The notes below the pieces were generated by a model, which ran no database searches, was not told where the DNA came from, and was given only the letters and a program-made list of their open reading frames with translations. The position numbers were made by a program, and so were the translations under genes. Source: Acidobacteriota bacterium (lineage in GTDB: Bacteria; Acidobacteriota; Vicinamibacteria; Vicinamibacterales; 2-12-FULL-66-21). Taken from it: a stretch of 44,823 bases of DNA. Below, in pieces: positions 8,142 through 16,204 of this stretch. Every line of letters starts with the position of its first letter. The stretch's first letter is position 1. The stretch lies in assembly GCA_003223835.1 (NCBI GenBank), contig QHWR01000120.1, positions 1 through 44,823 on the forward strand, written 5' to 3'.

Positions 8142-8710
8142 GCCGCCTTCCCGCGCGCCGCCAGCCGTTCCAGGCATTCGGCGACGGACCCCACGACGTC
8201 GATGTCCTGGTGCGCGGACGCCAACAGCGACGGCCGCTCCTGCTCGCGCCACACCAGAATCGCCCGCGCCCGCGAATCCGCGACGATGTCGAGGCAATGG
8301 TCCGGCCTGTCGTCGATGACGACGTCGAGCGCCAGCGCGGAGGCGATCAGGCCGCGGGAGCCCGTCACCACGAAGACGCTCGGCAGCGGGTACCCGTGCG
8401 CCGTCAGCCATCGCTGTGTCTGCAGCTGCGCGGTCGCGCCTTCGCACTCCGGCCGCGCGGTGAGAAAGATGACTTCCCATCCTCGATCGCGCGCCCGCGC
8501 GGCCAGGCGCGCGACGGCGCCCGGCTCGAGTTCCGGCAGCGTTTCCCAGAACGAGTCGAGGCACGTGACGTGACGCCATAACCGGCTCACTTGACGGCGC
8601 GTCAGGTCGGGGCGCGGCGTCGCGCCGAAGAGCGTCTCGGCGTGACGCCCCAGCTCGCCGTCGAGATCGGCGAGGACGCCATCGAGGTCGAAGGCGACGC
8701 GCAGCGGCAC
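8138..8710 (-). CDS. HAD-superfamily 5' nucleotidase/phosphatase-like protein
   Basis: A 190-residue haloacid-dehalogenase-type hydrolase, resembling the 5'(3')-deoxyribonucleotidase (NT5C-like) branch. Motif I is FDLDGVLAD at residues 7-15 with both catalytic aspartates. Motif II lies in IFLTARPE. The acidic motif IV is [10 protein letters not shown]. The start is GTG at 8710, only 3 bases after the stop of the gas-vesicle-type gene on the same strand, so the two form a small operon. A ribosome site GGGAGGA lies within the end of that gene. The substrate is unproven, and HAD assignments at this level are weak. Confidence 0.85.
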   Translation of the reverse strand: MPLRVAFDLDGVLADLDGELGRHAETLFGATPRPDLTRRQVSRLWRHVTCLDSFWETLPELEPGAVARLAARARDRGWEVIFLTARPECEGATAQLQTQRWLTAHGYPLPSVFVVTGSRGLIASALALDVVIDDRPDHCLDIVADSRARAILVWREQERPSLLASAHQDIDVVGSVAECLERLAARGKAA

Positions 8711-8713
8711 GAT

Positions 8714-8932
8714 TCAGGACGCGATCCTCCCGGATCGCGCGACGGAGTCTGCTTGCTTGAGGTATGTCTCGATCGAGGCGACGAAGATACGGGCCTGAAG
8801 CGTCATGAGATCGATACCGGCCAGCGACACCCGGACCCACGCGTCGATCACGACGCCTTTGTCGAGGACGCGGTCGAGGACATCGATCAGGCTGGCGTGC
8901 GTTGCACGTTCGACGATCATGCGATCCGACAT
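8714..8932 (-). CDS. gvpA: Gas vesicle structural protein, GvpA/GvpJ family (orphan)
   Basis: A 72-residue protein matching the GvpA/GvpJ family, whose members polymerise into the hydrophobic rib wall of gas vesicles. Recognisable family boxes in order are [42 protein letters not shown] and a short hydrophilic tail. Compare the canonical [29 protein letters not shown] from memory. ATG 8932 gives the usual family size; an open frame extends further upstream but has no family similarity. No gvpF, gvpN, gvpO, gvpL or other vesicle gene is visible in the window. It could be a GvpJ-like minor protein, or a family member with another role. It is divergent from a LuxR-type regulator. Confidence 0.85.
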   Translation of the reverse strand: [72 protein letters not shown]

Positions 8933-9051
8933 CTCAACCCAAGTCTCATGCCAAGCCCGGGCGTGGGCGTCGCGGTTCTGACCCGTGCCACGGACGAGTT
9001 GTCGCCCGGATGGCGTTTCAGGATATGCTTGAGCCGATAGGCAAGCGCTGC

Positions 9052-9741
9052 ATGGAGCCAAGGGAAGAAGCGTCGAGAGGGACCGGAGCCGACGTCCGCC
9101 TCATTCGCATCGTCATCGCCGACCAGCACGCGATCTCGCGCGATGGGCTGCGCCGCCTCCTCGAGACGCGGACGGATTTTCGCATCGTCGGCGAAGCGTG
9201 CGAGCCCTCGCACGTGCTGGCGATCGTGCGCCGCGTGGCGCCCGATGTGTTGCTATTCGATGCCGGCCACCCGGCTGTTTTCGACATCCTCGCGCGCGTC
9301 GTCGCGATCCAGCCCCCGGTCCGCTCGATTCTGCTGACCGGCTCGATGCGCGCCGCGGAGGCGACGCGGGCGCTTCAGCTCGGCGCGTGCGGCATCCTGC
9401 CGACAGATTCTCCCCCGAGCGCGCTGTTCGAGAGCATCGAGTCCGTGATGGCCGGCCAGTACTGGATCGGGGTCGAGCGTGCATCCGACATCGAAGCGAG
9501 CGTCCGGCGGCTCGAGGTGGCGCGGCGCCGCGCCCGCGCGTTCGGGTTGACGCGCCGCGAGCTGGAGATTCTGCGCGCCCTTACCAACGGGGACACCAAC
9601 CGGACCATCGCGACGAACTGCGCCATCAGCGAAAACACGGTCAAGCATCACATCAAGCACATCTTCGACAAGGTGGGAGCCTCCAACCGCGTCGAGCTGG
9701 CCATGTTCGCCGCGTACCATCAGCTCACCGATATTCTCTGA
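9052..9741 (+). CDS. LuxR/NarL-type regulator with atypical receiver domain (first of a pair)
   Basis: A 229-residue response-regulator-like protein: receiver domain (residues 17-135), then a LuxR helix-turn-helix (about 165-225; FGLTRRELEILRAL and ISENTVKHHIKHIFDKVGASNR). The phospho-acceptor Asp70 is kept in LLFDAGHP and Thr96 in ILLTGS. However, the second acidic residue is Gln25 (IADQH), and the conserved Lys is Thr118 (GILPTD in place of GYLLKD). Phosphotransfer may be impaired or altered. ATG 9052 is used; ATG 9010 and 9025 are alternatives. It is divergent from the gvpA-like gene. No histidine kinase is nearby. Confidence 0.88.
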   Translation: MEPREEASRGTGADVRLIRIVIADQHAISRDGLRRLLETRTDFRIVGEACEPSHVLAIVRRVAPDVLLFDAGHPAVFDILARVVAIQPPVRSILLTGSMRAAEATRALQLGACGILPTDSPPSALFESIESVMAGQYWIGVERASDIEASVRRLEVARRRARAFGLTRRELEILRALTNGDTNRTIATNCAISENTVKHHIKHIFDKVGASNRVELAMFAAYHQLTDIL

Positions 9742-9887
9742 TTTTCTACGTCAGTAATCATGCACAGCTGGGCCCGCTGTGTAGCGAATGGTTCGGCCAT
9801 ACACGATTGCGCCAAGTTTGAAAACGCGGAGCATCAACTTCCCGCGACCCCGGCCTGCGATTTGCTGGTGCCGCTGCCGGAGCGTGC

Positions 9888-10592
9888 ATGACGGATTCCT
9901 GTCGTCCACTTCGCATCGTGCTCGCCGATGACGAAGTGATCTTCCGAGCGAGCCTGCGGCAGTTGTTGACTCTGCCGCCATCGGTCATCCAGGACGTCTA
10001 TCGCGTGGACGTCGGCCCCGGATTCGAGATCGTCGCGGAGGCCGGGACCGGCACCGATCTCGTCGTCGCGGTGCGCGCGGCGCGTCCCGACCTCGTGTTG
10101 TTCGAGGTCTCGCTGCCTCGAATGTCGGGGTTGGCGGCGCTGCGCGAGCTCGGCCCGTCGACGCCCCCCGCGATGGTCCTGGCGGAACGCGTCCACAAGG
10201 CGGAGCTTCTATCCGCCGTCCAACTCGGCGTTCGCGGATTCCTGTTGAAGGACGCCGCCACGGAATCATTGTTCGAAGCCATCGTCGCGGTTGCCGCGGG
10301 ACAGCACTGGGTGGCGGCGCCGCTCGTCGCCGATTTGATCCAGATCGTCGGAGCGTTCGGCGATCAGTCGACGCGCACCTCCGCGCGCCCGTTCGGCTTG
10401 ACGCGGCGCGAGCGGGAAGTGCTCGCGCTCGTGGCGGCCGGATATGCGAACAAGGAAATCGCACAGACGTGCGCGGTGAGCGAGCAGACGGTAAAGCACC
10501 ATCTCACGCGAATGTTCGACAAGGTCGGCGCGTCGAGCCGGGTCGAGCTGGCGATGCTGGCGTCGCATGCCGGTTTGATCGGCGACGGGTGA
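9888..10592 (+). CDS. LuxR/NarL-type regulator with Glu at the phospho-acceptor site (second of a pair)
   Basis: A 234-residue paralogue of the preceding regulator: receiver (8-140) then LuxR HTH (FGLTRREREVLALVAAGY and VSEQTVKHHLTRMFDKVG). Acidic pair Asp14-Asp15 and Lys121 (FLLKDA) are kept, but the acceptor position is Glu73 (LFEVSLPRMSG where LLDVSLPRMSG is usual) and the Thr/Ser switch is Ala99 (MVLAE). Glu here often mimics a phosphorylated state, so it may be constitutively active; that is inference. It lies 146 bases after its partner; the gap shows no clear terminator. It precedes the exopolysaccharide locus and may control it. Confidence 0.88.
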   Translation: MTDSCRPLRIVLADDEVIFRASLRQLLTLPPSVIQDVYRVDVGPGFEIVAEAGTGTDLVVAVRAARPDLVLFEVSLPRMSGLAALRELGPSTPPAMVLAERVHKAELLSAVQLGVRGFLLKDAATESLFEAIVAVAAGQHWVAAPLVADLIQIVGAFGDQSTRTSARPFGLTRREREVLALVAAGYANKEIAQTCAVSEQTVKHHLTRMFDKVGASSRVELAMLASHAGLIGDG

Positions 10593-10730
10593 TACGTGCG
10601 GATCTTCATCGTCCGGGAGTGCTACGCGAAATAGCCACCTCCGGGTGATTCTCACGCGACAGTCGGTTGTTTATTGTGGTTAGTGCTGGGACGATCTCCC
10701 GGCGCCTCGTCGCGGGCGGCATTTCCCAAG

Positions 10731-10808
10731 CTGCGGGCCGCCCGCAGAGTCCCACGGTCAGGAGCGTTCGCGGCGTAGCGGTTCGGCCGGCCAGACGGCC
10801 ACGAACCG
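10731..10808 (+). promoter_or_regulatory. Structured leader of the exopolysaccharide locus
   Basis: The 230-base gap 10593-10822 contains two strong hairpins. The first is CTGCGGG (10731-10737) with CCCGCAG (10741-10747) around a 3-base loop. The second is CGGTTC-GGCC (10779-10788) with GGCC (10797-10800) and GAACCG (10803-10808), with a 2-base bulge. Between them, CGGCGTAGCGG (10771-10781) resembles the E. coli ops pause element GGCGGTAGCGT with one G missing and the last base changed. As the next gene is a NusG paralogue, leader-based antitermination is plausible but unproven. No convincing -35/-10 pair was found. Confidence 0.4.
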
Positions 10809-10822
10809 AAGGGGGCGAAGCC

Positions 10823-11328
10823 TTGTTGCGCGCAGAATGGTTTGCGATTTGGACGCACAGTCACTGTGAACAACTCGTCCACGATCAACTGGCCGGGAAA
10901 GGATTCGAGGTGTTTCTGCCGACGATTCGCGTCTGGTCGCGCCGCGCCGGCAAGCGCCGGCTGATTCCGCTTCCGATGTTCCCGGGGTACCTGTTCGCGC
11001 ACTGCACGATGGACAAGGGCGACGCTGGGATCGGCTCGCGACGGTCGCCGACGCGGAAATCGAGGCGCTGCAGCGGCTGCTCGAGGTCGACGCGCCGGTT
11101 TTGCCCCATCCGTATCTCCACGAAGGACAACGCGTGCGGATCACCGATGGTGCGTTCGCGGGCATCGAAGGGCTCCTCGTCCGCAGCAGACCGAACCGCG
11201 GCCTCCTGGTCCTTTCGGTCGAGCTGCTTCATCAGAGCGTGGCCGTGGAAGTGGACTGCACGGCGGTGACGCCGATTGCGCCGGCCGCCGCGGCGCTCGC
11301 CGATCGCGCGCGACTTCTCGCATCGTGA
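10823..11328 (+). pseudogene. NusG-like (UpxY/RfaH-type) antiterminator, frameshifted by an internal deletion
   Basis: NusG paralogues of this kind let RNA polymerase read through long polysaccharide operons. The NGN domain reads well in one frame: WFAIWTHSHCEQLV, FEVFLPTIRVWSRR, PMFPGYLFAHCTMDK. Near 11021-11026 the frame changes, and the rest continues one frame away: WDRLATVADAEIEAL, LPHPYLHEGQRVRITDG (KOW), LLVLSVELL, ending at 11328. Relatives, as I recall them, have about 20 residues (..VRILG..) between these parts, so a deletion of 3n+1 bases fits better than a single-base error. Start TTG 10823 follows GGGGGCG. If the deletion is real the operon has lost its own antiterminator; it may be an assembly error. 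Confidence 0.8.
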
Positions 11329-11331
11329 CTC

Positions 11332-11967
11332 ATGACCGCTGACCGCCGGACCCCCGCCCTCCTCGCCGTAACGTCGATCGTCGCGATCGCGTTGTCGGCG
11401 TCCGCGTCCGCGCGCGCCGCGGCGCAGTCGCCGGCGATGCCGCCGATCGTCCAGTCGTGTCCGGCGGCGTACGTGATCGGTCCTGAAGACGTGCTGGACG
11501 TGTCGGTGTGGGGGAACCCCGATCTGACGCGCACGGTGCCCGTGCGTCCCGACGGCAAGATTTCGATCCCGCTGCTCAACGATGTGCAGGCGGCAGGGCT
11601 GACGCCGATGGCCCTTCGCGAACGGCTCATGAAGGCGCTCGACGAGTACCTTCCGTCGCCGGTCGTGTCGGTGATCGTTCGCGAAGTCCACAGCTTCAAG
11701 GTGACGGTCATCGGCCAGGTCAAAACGCCGGGACGATACGAAGTCAAGGATCGGCCGACGGTGCTCGACGTGCTCGCGATGGCCGGGGGACTCAATGAAT
11801 TCGCCGCCAGGAACCGGATCGTCGTGCTGCGCCAGGAGCCGGCCGGCACACGGCAGATCCCGTTTCCCTACTCGCGACTGGCTTCGAAGAGCACGGCCGG
11901 CGCGACCGGCGCGACGGGCCAGGAGAACTTCTGCCTGCAGCCCGGCGACATCATTCTGGTGCCATAG
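11332..11967 (+). CDS. Wza/GumB-type polysaccharide export protein
   Basis: A 211-residue outer-membrane/periplasmic polysaccharide export protein. There is a Sec signal (hydrophobic run VTSIVAIALSASASA, then ARAAAQS) but no obvious lipobox Cys. The Poly_export domain follows (YVIGPEDVLDVSVWGNPDL, VRPDGKISIPLLNDV), then an SLBB domain (VTVIGQVKTPGRYEV, VLDVLAMAGGLNEFA) and LQPGDIILVP at the C-terminus. It is short compared with E. coli Wza and like GumB-type proteins. It starts 4 bases after the NusG-like gene and is followed by the chain-length gene 12 bases later, so it lies in the export part of the operon. Confidence 0.92.
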   Translation: MTADRRTPALLAVTSIVAIALSASASARAAAQSPAMPPIVQSCPAAYVIGPEDVLDVSVWGNPDLTRTVPVRPDGKISIPLLNDVQAAGLTPMALRERLMKALDEYLPSPVVSVIVREVHSFKVTVIGQVKTPGRYEVKDRPTVLDVLAMAGGLNEFAARNRIVVLRQEPAGTRQIPFPYSRLASKSTAGATGATGQENFCLQPGDIILVP

Positions 11968-11978
11968 GAATCCGTCCG

Positions 11979-13571
11979 TTGCCTGAGCGCGTTGACGATC
12001 GACAGGGGCGCACCGCCGGGATCGAACCGATCCTGGACATCTGGGCGCGCCGAAAATGGATCGCGATCATCGTGTGCGCCGCGGTCATGACCGCCGCGGT
12101 GAGCCTCACGATGTCGCTGCCGTATCTGTACCGCGCCACGACGACGGTGCTCGTGGAACAGCAGCAGGTGTCCGAGGCGTTCGTGCGGCCCGTCGTGAGC
12201 ACCGAACTCGAGTCGCGGATTCAGATGATTCAACAGGAAGTGATGAGCCGCGCGCGGCTGAGCGAGCTGATCACGCGTCTGAACCTGTATCCCGAGCTGC
12301 GGCGCAAGGGCGTTTCGTTTGACGATATCGTCGATCGGATGCGCCGCGACGTCGACCTGGATCCGAAAGGCGTGGATCCGGCCGTGAGCGGGCGCGGCCC
12401 GACGATCGCGTTCGCGATCAGTTACACCGGACGCGACCCGGCGACGGTGGCCGAGGTCACCAACACGCTCGCCTCGCTGTACGTGGAGGAGAACACGAAG
12501 TCGCGTGAAGGGCAGGCGGCACGGACCGCGTCGTTTCTGCAGGCGCAGGTCACCCAGGCCAGGCAGGATCTGGATGCGCAGCAACGCCGGATCGGCGAGT
12601 ACCAGTCGAGTCACATCGGCGAATTGCCGCAGCAGGTCGAGGCCAATCTGGCGAGCCTGGAACGGCTCAACACGCAGCTTCGTCTCAACGGCGAGAATCA
12701 GATTCGCGTGACGGATCGTCGCGAGCGCCTCGAGCGGCAGCGAGCCGACGCGCAGCGTCCCGTCGCCGCCCCGGCGCCGCCGGCCGCGTCGCCCGACGCC
12801 GAGCGCATCTCGCGCCTCAAGACGCAGCTCGAGGAGTCGCGGCACAAATTCAAGGACACCTATCCGGACGTCCAGCGGCTGCAAGAGGAGCTGGCCGCGC
12901 TGGAACGCCAGTCTCAAAAGAGCGCGACGCCGGCGCCGAGCGCGGCGCCGGCCGCCGACCCGGACGCGTATCTCACTCAAACCATCAAAGCCGCCGAGGC
13001 GGAGCTGGCGGCCCTCAAGCAGGAGGAGCTTTCCCTGCGCCGCGCGATCGACGCGTACCAACAGCGAGTCGAAAACGTGCCGAAGCGGCAGGAGGAGTTC
13101 GACGCGCTTTCCCGCGACTACACGTCGACGAAGGAACGGTACGAATCGCTGCTCAAGCGCTACGAGGACGCCCAGGTGGCCGAGCGCCTCGAACAGGGAC
13201 GTCACGTCGAGCAGTTCCGCATCATCGATCCCGCGATTCCGCCCCGCGAACCCGCGGCGCCGGGCCGGCTGCGGCTGCTCGCATTCGGCCTCGTGCTCGC
13301 GATCGCGCTGGCGTGCGCGGCAGCGCTGGCGGCGGAAAAGATCGACACCGCATTCCACACCGTCGAGGACCTGCGCGCCTTCGCGACGGTGCCCGCGGTC
13401 TTCAGCATTCCGGTCATCAGGACAGCGGCCGCGACGCGCCGTCAATGGGGACGGTTCGCGCTCGCGGTCGTCACGATCGCCATTGGTCTGACGTGCATCG
13501 CCGCCGCGTCGCACTACATCGCGAACGGCAACGAGCGCATCGTCCGGCTGACGGCGCGTGGACGGGTGTAA
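11979..13571 (+). CDS. GumC/Wzc-type polysaccharide chain-length determinant
   Basis: A 530-residue inner-membrane polysaccharide co-polymerase that sets chain length and links to the Wza-like channel. TM1 is at about residues 25-45 (WIAIIVCAAVMTAAVSLTM). It is followed by a Wzz-type periplasmic head and long coiled coils (residues about 170-400). Then come the Pro-rich IPPREPAAPGR segment, TM2 at about 430-450, and a further hydrophobic segment near the C-terminus. The start is TTG 11979, supported by AGGA 9 bases upstream; no nearby ATG fits. The kinase part is a separate gene whose ATG overlaps this TAA, a split Wzc arrangement. Confidence 0.92.
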   Translation: MPERVDDRQGRTAGIEPILDIWARRKWIAIIVCAAVMTAAVSLTMSLPYLYRATTTVLVEQQQVSEAFVRPVVSTELESRIQMIQQEVMSRARLSELITRLNLYPELRRKGVSFDDIVDRMRRDVDLDPKGVDPAVSGRGPTIAFAISYTGRDPATVAEVTNTLASLYVEENTKSREGQAARTASFLQAQVTQARQDLDAQQRRIGEYQSSHIGELPQQVEANLASLERLNTQLRLNGENQIRVTDRRERLERQRADAQRPVAAPAPPAASPDAERISRLKTQLEESRHKFKDTYPDVQRLQEELAALERQSQKSATPAPSAAPAADPDAYLTQTIKAAEAELAALKQEELSLRRAIDAYQQRVENVPKRQEEFDALSRDYTSTKERYESLLKRYEDAQVAERLEQGRHVEQFRIIDPAIPPREPAAPGRLRLLAFGLVLAIALACAAALAAEKIDTAFHTVEDLRAFATVPAVFSIPVIRTAAATRRQWGRFALAVVTIAIGLTCIAAASHYIANGNERIVRLTARGRV

Positions 13572-14407
13572 TGACTTCCGAAGGGCGCGCGCTTACAGAC
13601 CCTGGCGAGATTCCGGCAGCGCCGCCGATGGAGCGGGACGCCGTTCTGTTCTCGCGTGCGTTTCGTCACGGCAGCGGACGCGAGGCCATCGACGAAGAAA
13701 TCGTCAGCCTCGTCGATCCCGCGTCGTTCGCGGCGGATCAATACCGTTCGCTTCGCCACAGCATCGAGCGCCTGCGGACGGACGCGAGCAGCCGCGTGCT
13801 CGCAATCACCAGCCCCGGTCCGGGCGACGGCAAAACACTGACGACGCTCAACCTGGCGGGCGCGCTTGCCCAGTGCCGCGACCTCCGCGTCCTCGTGATC
13901 GACGCGGACCTGCGGCGGCCGGCCGTCTCCGAGTATCTCGGACTGGAGGCGCGCCGCTCGCCGGGGCTCGCCGATCTCCTGCGCGATCCCGATTACGAGA
14001 TCGACCAGGTCACGCATCGTCTCGAGCGGTTCAACCTGTCGGTCGTGCCGGCGGGATCTCCCCAGCCGGCGGCGTACGAGCTGTTGAATTCAGCCAGGCT
14101 CGAGTCGTCGATCGAGGAGGCGCGCCGTCGCTACGACTACGTCCTCATCGACACGCCGCCGCTCGTGCCGCTGCCGGATTGCCGGCTCCTGGCGAAATGC
14201 GTCGATGGGTTCCTGCTGATCGTTGCCGCGCACCGGACGCCTCGCAAATCGCTCGCCCGGGCGCTCGACATGCTCGATCCCTCGAAGCTTATCGGCATCG
14301 TCTTCAACGGCGACGACGCGTCGGGGTCGCACCAGAACAGCTACTACGCCTACTACACGCCGCAGGGCCGCGACCGCCAGCGGCGCCGGTGGTGGCGACG
14401 CGGGTAA
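13571..14407 (+). CDS. Bacterial tyrosine kinase (BY-kinase, CpsD/EpsD-type)
   Basis: A 278-residue cytoplasmic tyrosine autokinase that partners the GumC-like protein and regulates polymerisation by cycling phosphorylation. The Walker A is SPGPGDGKT at residues 81-89 (GEGKT is more common), Walker A' is VLVIDADLRRP (107-117) and Walker B is YVLIDTPP (190-197). The C-terminal Tyr cluster is YYAYY (258-262), followed by an Arg-rich tail. The start overlaps the previous stop (TAATG). All catalytic elements are present. A 60-base gap with a good GGAGGAG site precedes the next gene. Confidence 0.93.
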   Translation: MTSEGRALTDPGEIPAAPPMERDAVLFSRAFRHGSGREAIDEEIVSLVDPASFAADQYRSLRHSIERLRTDASSRVLAITSPGPGDGKTLTTLNLAGALAQCRDLRVLVIDADLRRPAVSEYLGLEARRSPGLADLLRDPDYEIDQVTHRLERFNLSVVPAGSPQPAAYELLNSARLESSIEEARRRYDYVLIDTPPLVPLPDCRLLAKCVDGFLLIVAAHRTPRKSLARALDMLDPSKLIGIVFNGDDASGSHQNSYYAYYTPQGRDRQRRRWWRRG

Positions 14408-14467
14408 TCCTGGCGGCGAATCTCTGCTACATCAACTGCTGCATCTCACTTCAGAACGGAGGAGCGT

Positions 14468-15061
14468 ATGCGGGATAGAGTCTTTTTTTCGTATCGTCTG
14501 ATCGCCGTGTGTTCGTTCGCGATCGCCGCCTGGGCGGCGCCCGCCGCGGCCCAGACGATCAGCGGACAGGCGCGTGTGGCGCAGGTCACGACGTTCAGCG
14601 CGCTCGGCGCGCCGACCACGACGGTCGTCGGCGATACCGGCACCCTCGCCGATTCGAGCGACGTTCGTCAGGCGTCGCAGATCACGGCGTCGATTCCCGA
14701 CGTTCTCACGTGCGGGACCATGCACGCCGTGACGATCGGCTGGTCCGACCAGGTCGCCTCGGAAACGTCGCTCTCGGATCTCGCCCTGACGGTCGCCGGG
14801 ACCACGATCGGCGCCGACTTCGTCATGTCGCGCGCGGCCGCCGTACTGGGAGCCGCAGGCGGCGGTAAGGTCGCGATCGAGGGTCTCTCGATCAATGGTC
14901 TGCCGATTGCCGTCACGGGCGCGACGAATCAGGTTGTTCTGATTCCAGGCGGACGCGTCGTCATCAACGAACAGCAGAGCACGACTTCGAACGCGTTGCA
15001 CGTCGTCATCGACGGCGTCGCGGACGTGATCGTCGGTTCCGCGACGGCTGGAATTCAGTAG
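14468..15061 (+). CDS. Secreted choice-of-anchor P family protein
   Basis: A 197-residue exported protein with a clear signal peptide (AVCSFAIAAWAAPAAAQ, cleavage near residue 29). The mature part resembles the choice-of-anchor P group: short beta-rich repeats, GGGKVAIEGLSING, TGATNQVVLIPGG, VVINEQQ and NALHVVIDGVADVIV. No transmembrane anchor or sorting signal is seen at its C-terminus, although the family name refers to proteins with varied anchors. A strong GGAGGAG site lies 5 bases before the ATG. It sits between the kinase and the sugar transferase, with a post-COAP-1 gene next. Role unknown; possibly surface or polymer associated. Confidence 0.78.
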   Translation: MRDRVFFSYRLIAVCSFAIAAWAAPAAAQTISGQARVAQVTTFSALGAPTTTVVGDTGTLADSSDVRQASQITASIPDVLTCGTMHAVTIGWSDQVASETSLSDLALTVAGTTIGADFVMSRAAAVLGAAGGGKVAIEGLSINGLPIAVTGATNQVVLIPGGRVVINEQQSTTSNALHVVIDGVADVIVGSATAGIQ

Positions 15062-15156
15062 CGGCCACCCGTCCAGGTCGACCTCTCAATTCTCTTCAAC
15101 ACAATTTTCGCAAGGCGCCACCGGATTCACGGTGCCGGTGCGAGCGGAGGATATCG

Positions 15157-15726
15157 ATGCGCAGAGTGGTTGCGGCGGCATACGCGCTTGGAACCGCGGC
15201 GATCGCGGTTGTCTTGATAAGCACGCAGGTGAATGCCTGGCAGTGCGATTTCCTGACGGGAGGGGGCTTCATTTACGTGAATGGCGCGAAAGGCACGTTC
15301 GCCATCGGCGGCGGATGCAAGCACGACGAGTATTGGGGACATCTCGAGTACCACGACCATGGCACCGGGCTCAACGCCCATTGGACGAGCGTGACGGCGT
15401 ATCAGGAGTGGAATTCCGGCACCGACGACAAGGGCCGGCTGAGCGGCCGACGCTTGATCTGCGGCACCGCGCGAACGAATCAGTTCGGCGACGTGAACTT
15501 TGCCGTCGTGGCGACGGACAACGGCGAGCCGGGCACGAACGACGAATTCGACATTCAGCTGAAGAGCTCCGACGGCACTATCGCGTACAGCACGTTCGGA
15601 TGGGACACGAGCGGAGGGTTCCCGCACAAGCTGGGCGGAGACGCGAATGGCGGCGGCAACATCCAGCTTCACAAGCCAAACGACTCCAACACCGGAAGCT
15701 TTGGCGGGTCGTGCCCGGCGCTGTGA
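15157..15726 (+). CDS. Secreted post-COAP-1 domain protein
   Basis: A 189-residue exported protein. Its signal peptide runs to VNA near residue 27. The mature part carries the post-COAP-1 pattern: DFLTGGGFIYVN, AKGTFAIGGGCK, YWGHLEYHDHGTGL, TSVTAY, NFAVVATDNGEPG and GGGNIQLHKPN. Four Cys residues could form disulfides. In known proteins this domain usually follows a choice-of-anchor P domain in one chain; here the two are separate neighbouring genes. GGAGGATATCG precedes the ATG. The 95-base gap before it is AT-richer and shows no clear terminator. Function unknown. Confidence 0.8.
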   Translation: MRRVVAAAYALGTAAIAVVLISTQVNAWQCDFLTGGGFIYVNGAKGTFAIGGGCKHDEYWGHLEYHDHGTGLNAHWTSVTAYQEWNSGTDDKGRLSGRRLICGTARTNQFGDVNFAVVATDNGEPGTNDEFDIQLKSSDGTIAYSTFGWDTSGGFPHKLGGDANGGGNIQLHKPNDSNTGSFGGSCPAL

Positions 15727-15766
15727 CGCGCCTGTTCGTGCGGCCGACGCACAACCCTGCAATCAC

Positions 15767-16204
15767 ATGCTGCGCGAGTCCAGCGAACGATCGTGCGCCA
15801 TCGCTCTCCAGGGGCGGTTCGGACACGCCTATACGGAGGACGCGTTCCGCTACCTGCTCGCGCTCGAACGCAACCGGTCCGCCCGCTCGGGCCGCGCGTT
15901 TCTCCTGCTGCTCGTCGATCTGAAAGAACACACCGGCATCGGCGTGCGCATCGACCCGGCGGCCACGGCAAAGATTTTTTCGCGGCTATGGAGCTGTCTC
16001 CGGGAAACCGATTCCATCGGCTGGTATCGCGAGGAGCGCGTGGCGGCGGCGCTCCTGCCGCACGTGGCTGACCCGCCCCGGCCGGACCTCTGCCGACGGA
16101 TCCGCCAGCGTGCGGCGGCGGCGCTCGTGGACGCGGTGCCGTCACCCGCGTCTCAGCTCCTGCACGTCCGCGTCTACCAGCTTCAACCGAGGGTGAAAAG
16201 TTGA
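15767..16204 (+). CDS. Stand-alone paralogue of the sugar transferase N-terminal domain
   Basis: A 145-residue cytoplasmic protein without signal or membrane segment. It aligns by eye with residues 33-145 of the next gene. The shared features are FRYLLALERNRSARS against [15 protein letters not shown], a hydrophobic LLLLVDL strand, RETDSIGWYREERVAAAL against [18 protein letters not shown], a CRRIRQ/EHRIRR helix, and a final VRVYQL/IRVHRI strand. The pattern recalls nucleotidyl-cyclase (GGDEF)-like folds without the GGDEF signature, but I am not sure of that. ATG 15767 is chosen. Its TGA overlaps the TTG start of the transferase, so the two are probably made together and may interact. Confidence 0.7.
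   Translation: MLRESSERSCAIALQGRFGHAYTEDAFRYLLALERNRSARSGRAFLLLLVDLKEHTGIGVRIDPAATAKIFSRLWSCLRETDSIGWYREERVAAALLPHVADPPRPDLCRRIRQRAAAALVDAVPSPASQLLHVRVYQLQPRVKS

Noticed and set aside
8933-9051. Longer 115-residue version of the GvpA-like protein
   Set aside because: The extra N-terminal 43 residues have no family similarity and would overlap the divergent regulator's promoter region.
9742-9887. Terminator between the two LuxR-type genes (CACAGC..GCTGTG)
   Set aside because: Only 6 pairs and no following T-run; too weak to call.
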